Shown here: piece by piece, positions 31,978 to 35,668 of the stretch | Position numbering within the stretch: the first letter of the stretch is position 1 | How the letters are laid out: each line of letters starts with the position of its first letter | From: a virus | Virus record (IMG/VR): IMGVR_UViG_3300034107_001581 | Span: 1 to 35,668 of that record | Direction: 5' to 3' (one strand) | Length of the DNA stretch: 35,668 nucleotides | Position numbers and translations under genes: made by a program | The notes under the pieces: model-generated | What the model was told of the DNA's origin: nothing | The model's database searches: none | Seen by the model: the letters and a program-made list of their open reading frames with translations, nothing else

Positions 31978-34383
31978 ATGATGGACTTAATCGATTATGC
32001 CTTAGAGCAAAACACTGATTTCAGAAAATTTGAGCAACTTTCTTTAGAAGTTTTAAAACTTAATGGTTATGAAAATGTAAAACCGGTTGGTGGTATTGAT
32101 GACGAAGGCATGGATGGCGCATTGGTAAAGTATTTTGATGATGATGAAACTCATACTGTTATTTTTCAGGTGACGTTACAAGATAATATCAATGCTAAAA
32201 TATATGATACTTTTAAAAAGTTAATTAAAAATGGGATAGATTTTAATGAAGTTGTTCTTGTTACGTCTAATCAAATAAATAATACGCAGGCAATAAAAAC
32301 AAAAATACGCACATTATATAAAAATAAGTATAAGCTTGAAATTATTGAAAAGTCATCTTTTGCTTTAGCATTATCATCAGATCCAACTCTTTTTTCAAGG
32401 TACTTTGGCGAACTAAATAGTCAACTAAATAGTAAATTATTTGATAAAAGAACTTTGTTTACCGAAGACTCATCAGATACTCTTACAAATTCTTTATTAA
32501 AATGTTCTATTTTATTTACCTTTAATGAAAGTAGCAATCACACAAGGAAAGCACTATTTGATAGGGCAGTTTTGGCTATTATAGTTGATTTAAAAGAGGC
32601 TAATATCCAAGAAATAGTAAATACTTTTGAAGTAAAGTTTTATAAGATAATCCCTGATCCTATGGTTTCTACAGCTGTTGAAAGACTAGTTAAAGAGGGT
32701 TATGTTTCTAAATCTAAAACTAATAGTAGTAAGTATGAGGCTAGTAAAAGTTCAATAGGTAAAATTGAATCAGCAACATCAAAAATTCAACAGAGCACAA
32801 AAGCTTTAATTAATGATATAATATCAAATGTTCAATCATTATACAATGACAAAATTGATAAAGATACTTTAATAACTATTGATCAAAATATTAAAAAAGG
32901 ATTAGGCTTGTTTTTCAGACTTCATGGATTAGAATACTGTGATGAAAAACCTAATCCGCTTTTTAAGTCATTTGAGTTTACAATTGATAAAAATTCGGAT
33001 ATAACTTCAATTGTAAAAAAATCATTACCAAAAGAACTAGGCGAGATATTAGTTTTTTGTTTAGGTGAGGTTATAAAAAAACCATTACAACCTCAAGCTG
33101 ATACTCTAGCAGAATGGTCAAAGGCATTTATTGGAGCGCAAGTAATGAGCTTAGATCCATCCCTAAAAGAATTTCAAACTACAAATCTTTCCAAAAAAAC
33201 GTTTTTGTTAGATACCGACTTTCTTTTATATTGTATTGTTAAGGAAACTAAAACTAGCTATATATATAAATCATTAATTTCAGAATTAATTAAATCTGGT
33301 TGTAATGTAGTTGTAAATGAAGATATTATTTTTGAAGTAATAAAGCACGCTGAATTTGCCGAAGGGAATTATACATATTTTAAAAATGCGTTTGATGTAA
33401 TTGACGATACAATAATTGAAGATAAAATCAGAAACATCTTTGTAAAAGGTTATTATATTGCTAGTAAAAGTGGTGCGTTGAGTCCAGGCACCAGTTTTCA
33501 AAAATATTTAGCTAATTATTATGAAAAAACTTCACCATATGAATTTATGTGTGAAGTAATAAAATTGAATGTAAATAAATCAATAGCTTTCAAAAAGCTC
33601 GAAGAAATTGATTTAAGTGTTATACCAAATGAACAATTTAAAAATTTATCAGAAGCAATTTATAACGAAACTATAAATACTAATAAAGCATTATACAGAA
33701 CACCAGAAGAAAATCGTGAAATTGCTGACACAGATGCTAAACAATTTTTAACAGCAATGCATTTGAATAAAAAAGATAGTAGCAAAATTACTCCAACTAT
33801 CTTACCAGGAGATTTTTATTTAGTTACCTCCTCAACAAGAACTGTTAGATGTGCATTCAAAATAGGTATTAAACAAAATATAACAATTAATCCTACAGCG
33901 CTTTTAAATATATTTGATCAAATTGGTGTATTTACCATTTCCTCAAAAGAAATAGTAAATCTATTTGATAATCCTTTTTTGATTGAAGTTGTAAATCATA
34001 ATTGGGATGACTTAAAAAAATTAGTGGATGCCGGAGTTGATTTAAAGGATAAAAACATAATAAGATTAGGGTATGATTTAAATGATGCAATTCATAAGCA
34101 TTTAACTCATGAAGTAACTAAAGAAATTTCAGAATCTGATGGCACTGAATCTAATGCTGTCGTTGAACTTGACGAATATGTAGTTTTTGCTAAAACTATT
34201 AAAGAAAAAGGATATCATTTTACTCCAGAAATTGAAGCATTGTTGGATAGATTTAAAATAATGGAGGGAGATAATAAAACCAAAGATGAAATCATTGAAA
34301 ACTTAAAAAATCAGGCTGGAGTACATTTAAAAAAGACTAATCATTATTTAAATCAATTAAAAAAGGACGAAAGGAAGAAATAA
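31978..34383 (+). CDS. Large unknown protein: restriction-endonuclease-like N-terminus, winged helix, PIN-like C-terminus
   Basis: An 801-aa protein 31 nt after hsdR and probably in the same operon. Residues 15-130 look like an Mrr-type fold: FEQLSLEVLKLNGY, then DDEGMDGAL (Asp46) and VIFQVTLQ (Gln64-Val-Thr66). The usual catalytic Lys of QxK is Thr, so activity is doubtful or relies on another residue. A winged-helix-like stretch follows at about 190-245. From about 405 a PIN-like domain can be read: FLLDTDFLL (near 410), VNEDIIFEVIKH (near 446), DTDAKQFLTAMH (near 583) and PGDFYLVTSST (near 611). These place acidic residues as in PIN ribonucleases. The C-terminal 150 residues are helical. 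I know of no named family with this order. Confidence 0.65.
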   Translation: MMDLIDYALEQNTDFRKFEQLSLEVLKLNGYENVKPVGGIDDEGMDGALVKYFDDDETHTVIFQVTLQDNINAKIYDTFKKLIKNGIDFNEVVLVTSNQINNTQAIKTKIRTLYKNKYKLEIIEKSSFALALSSDPTLFSRYFGELNSQLNSKLFDKRTLFTEDSSDTLTNSLLKCSILFTFNESSNHTRKALFDRAVLAIIVDLKEANIQEIVNTFEVKFYKIIPDPMVSTAVERLVKEGYVSKSKTNSSKYEASKSSIGKIESATSKIQQSTKALINDIISNVQSLYNDKIDKDTLITIDQNIKKGLGLFFRLHGLEYCDEKPNPLFKSFEFTIDKNSDITSIVKKSLPKELGEILVFCLGEVIKKPLQPQADTLAEWSKAFIGAQVMSLDPSLKEFQTTNLSKKTFLLDTDFLLYCIVKETKTSYIYKSLISELIKSGCNVVVNEDIIFEVIKHAEFAEGNYTYFKNAFDVIDDTIIEDKIRNIFVKGYYIASKSGALSPGTSFQKYLANYYEKTSPYEFMCEVIKLNVNKSIAFKKLEEIDLSVIPNEQFKNLSEAIYNETINTNKALYRTPEENREIADTDAKQFLTAMHLNKKDSSKITPTILPGDFYLVTSSTRTVRCAFKIGIKQNITINPTALLNIFDQIGVFTISSKEIVNLFDNPFLIEVVNHNWDDLKKLVDAGVDLKDKNIIRLGYDLNDAIHKHLTHEVTKEISESDGTESNAVVELDEYVVFAKTIKEKGYHFTPEIEALLDRFKIMEGDNKTKDEIIENLKNQAGVHLKKTNHYLNQLKKDERKK

Positions 34384-34447
34384 ATAATACCCAGTAAGTA
34401 TTGTTCCTCAGAAGTTGCAAACACTATTCAAACATTTTTTTGTATCA

Positions 34448-34572
34448 TCATTCTTTTTCGTTCTGTTCGATTTCCAATTCATCAAATGGATTTTTATTAC
34501 CTCTTTCCTCTCCTGTAAACTCTTTGATGAGTCTATTGGAGGGATTTTCATTTTTATCTTTTTCATCAATGT
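34448..34572 (-). pseudogene. Gene-tail fragment next to the right lipoprotein copy
   Basis: On the minus strand a frame without its own start reads NRLIKEFTGEERGNKNPFDE and ends in a TGA at 34448-34450. It resembles the end of the small frame at 1105-1248. It looks like the C-terminal tail of a lost or truncated gene. The rest of 34384-34447 shows nothing beyond the outer limit of the inverted-repeat similarity (34424). Confidence 0.3.
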
Positions 34573-35124
34573 CTAATATTCAATAAACTTGTTCAGTTTA
34601 GTAATAATTTCCTTTGTAACAACAGTGTACTTTTCTCCGTTAATCCATAAGTCCATTTTCTCCATTCTTTGATTTTTACTCATTCTTTTAAAACTCACAA
34701 ATAAGTCTTTTGATACCGTGTAGTCAGAATAAATATCTTCACTTCTTTTTTGTTTTTCATTTTCTATGCGTATTCGTAAATCTAGGTAAGTATTTAAAAT
34801 CCCTTTGCACTGTTCCTCATCCAGTACAATAAATCTAGTTTTTCGCAATTTAGTTTCGTCTTCTTTAAAAGCTTTTTTTAAATTGCTGAGTTTATCTACA
34901 GTAATTACTAATTTCTTTTCACCATTATATTTATACCCAGAAAGCTCTATAAAAGTAAAATCACTTAATTTCTTCTTGTATAAAGAGTAAATCCGTATCG
35001 AACTAAATTCTTTATTCTCGTGTTTTTCAATTTCATTTTTAATAAATTGCTCTGTTACAAGGCGGGTATGACTACATTTTGTAAAAATGATGATCGTGCA
35101 TAGAGATAGGATTAGGGCTTTCAT
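34573..35124 (-). CDS. Small putative lipoprotein, right copy
   Basis: A 183-aa protein that differs from the left copy (545-1096) at 8 residues: I10T, and seven single changes spread over the rest, such as V to F in SDFTF and Q to R in KLRKT. The N-terminal hydrophobic segment and FTKC lipobox-like site are unchanged. Of about 44 nucleotide differences most are silent, so the copy appears functional. The gene ends in TAG instead of TAA. It converges on the hsd operon, with 189 nt between stop codons. The function is unknown. Confidence 0.75.
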   Translation of the reverse strand: MKALILSLCTIIIFTKCSHTRLVTEQFIKNEIEKHENKEFSSIRIYSLYKKKLSDFTFIELSGYKYNGEKKLVITVDKLSNLKKAFKEDETKLRKTRFIVLDEEQCKGILNTYLDLRIRIENEKQKRSEDIYSDYTVSKDLFVSFKRMSKNQRMEKMDLWINGEKYTVVTKEIITKLNKFIEY

Positions 35125-35259
35125 AGTGGTATTTTTATGGTTTATTCAAAATTACCGCTCTACAATTAATTAATATATTCTTTACAACCTTGTAACTTTT
35201 TGGATATAAAACATTATTAATTAGAAAAATGAAATAACTTTAAAACATAAAGCCACTAA
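35125..35259. promoter_or_regulatory. Divergent intergenic region of the right repeat
   Basis: This is the counterpart of 410-544. It is nearly identical except for the short block near 35163-35176, where the left copy's ATGTTT/AAACAT inverted repeat is replaced by an A/T-only TTAATTAA-type sequence. It should hold promoters for the lipoprotein gene and the partial gene. Confidence 0.35.
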
Positions 35260-35668
35260 ATGAAGAATTACGGGACAAAAAAATACGCTTTCATACCGGC
35301 AAATGATAATTTGTTTGATTTCAGTTTAAAACTAGCAAAATGTGTTTTGTTCCGCTCTTTAAGAAACTGGCGGTTTAATAATCGAAAAAATAAACAAATA
35401 AATGATACAGAAAGAGCAAAGAGTTTCGGGGACAATAACTATGATATTTTACTTAATTGTAAATATATTGGGTATAAAGTATTAATATATTCAAGTAATC
35501 AAAATCCTTACTCAAACAAAAAACTTAATTCTAAATTTGGTTTCTTAGTGAAATTAGGATTAGTCGAAGAAATTATAGAAAATATTGATGCCGATAAATT
35601 TGACAATTTAATCTTAAAATATAATATAAGTACAGTAAACTCAATTTTTATTACAGATGATGTTGAAA
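35260..35668 (+). CDS. Hypothetical protein, right copy, C-terminus cut by window edge
   Basis: The frame opens with ATG at 35260 and stays open to the window end (136 codons), giving the same visible length as the left copy at 1-409. Three amino-acid differences were noted: F to C in KLAKCVL, Q to R in NNRKNK, and N to K in DADKFD. By eye the nucleotide sequence is about 98% identical to the left copy. There is no signal peptide or membrane segment in the visible part. The family is not recognised. Confidence 0.65.
   Translation, partial: MKNYGTKKYAFIPANDNLFDFSLKLAKCVLFRSLRNWRFNNRKNKQINDTERAKSFGDNNYDILLNCKYIGYKVLIYSSNQNPYSNKKLNSKFGFLVKLGLVEEIIENIDADKFDNLILKYNISTVNSIFITDDVE

Larger units (their letters stand above)
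20922..34383 (+). mobile_element. Putative integrative element carrying a type I restriction system (right element)
   Basis: Starting at the attachment-like site, genes read rightward: integrase, RteC-like, HTH, small unknown, RepA-like ATPase, then the hsd operon as cargo. The order mirrors the left element. The right end is set at the last cargo gene because no direct repeat of the core was found; the real end may lie beyond the window. No relaxase was seen. Confidence 0.5.
34424..35668. repeat. Right copy of the terminal inverted repeat
   Basis: This is the reverse-complement partner of 1-1292. Positions 34573-35668 align with 1-1096 without gaps. The inner 150 nt are diverged and shorter by about 47 nt, ending at CTATTCAA, the mirror of TTGAATAG at the left. 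Identity rises toward the window edge. Confidence 0.93.

Noticed and set aside
34401-34586. 61-codon plus-strand frame after the hsd operon
   Set aside because: It lies antisense to the decayed gene tail and the lipoprotein 3' end, and has no protein-like features.
1-35668. Complete linear plasmid or phage with terminal inverted repeats
   Set aside because: The repeats contain ordinary genes cut by the window edge, identity rises outward, and no telomere protein, capsid or packaging gene is present.

Overview
The window is a low-GC, AT-rich stretch of a Bacteroidota genome. The affiliation rests on arm-domain tyrosine recombinases of the CTn/IntDOT type, an RteC protein, HTH_17 excisionase-like proteins, starts preceded by A-rich leaders rather than Shine-Dalgarno sites, and a GTCACCCTGAGCGGAGTCGA-type short repeat typical of this phylum. 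Almost everything here is accessory DNA. No housekeeping gene, intact tRNA, rRNA or CRISPR array was seen.

Layout: (1) Both ends carry the same divergent gene pair in opposite orientation (1-1292 and 34424-35668), a gene cut by the window edge plus a small lipoprotein gene, so the window is bounded by ~1.25 kb inverted repeats. (2) 1433-3808 is an RloC-type anticodon nuclease, divergent from (3) a DNA-damage mutagenesis operon, dinB - dnaE-type polymerase - SRAP/YedK - unknown (4004-9368). Two perfect palindromes lie in the shared intergenic region. (4) 9402-15940, on the minus strand, is a tightly packed five-gene run: a single-chain type IIG restriction-modification enzyme, a membrane-anchored PD-(D/E)XK nuclease with an extracytoplasmic domain, a STAS-like/GHKL ATPase, a small STAS-like (DUF4325-type) protein and a one-TM protein. 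I do not recognise this combination as a named system, and it is my first choice for an undescribed one. (5) 16009-16764 is a secreted S1/P1 nuclease. (6) 16790-20669 is an integrative-element core on the minus strand: DnaC-like ATPase, replication-type protein, HTH, RteC, integrase. (7) 20670-21109 is a gene-free attachment/regulatory region with two different repeat families, a strong terminator hairpin and a possible tRNA 3'-end fragment. (8) 21110-25386 is a second, mirror-image core on the plus strand: integrase, RteC-like, HTH, small unknown, RepA-like ATPase. (9) 25541-34383 is a type I restriction-modification operon, hsdM-hsdS-hsdR, followed by an 801-aa protein that appears to join a restriction-endonuclease-like domain to a PIN-like domain.

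Taken together this looks like a defence island built from two back-to-back minimal integrative elements that show no relaxase or conjugation genes. Restriction (type I, type IIG), a membrane nuclease module, a tRNA-cutting back-up (RloC) and damage-tolerant replication (dinB/dnaE/yedK) could act as layered responses to phage DNA and to the DNA damage that restriction or phage attack causes. Functions come from motifs read by eye; no database search was possible.
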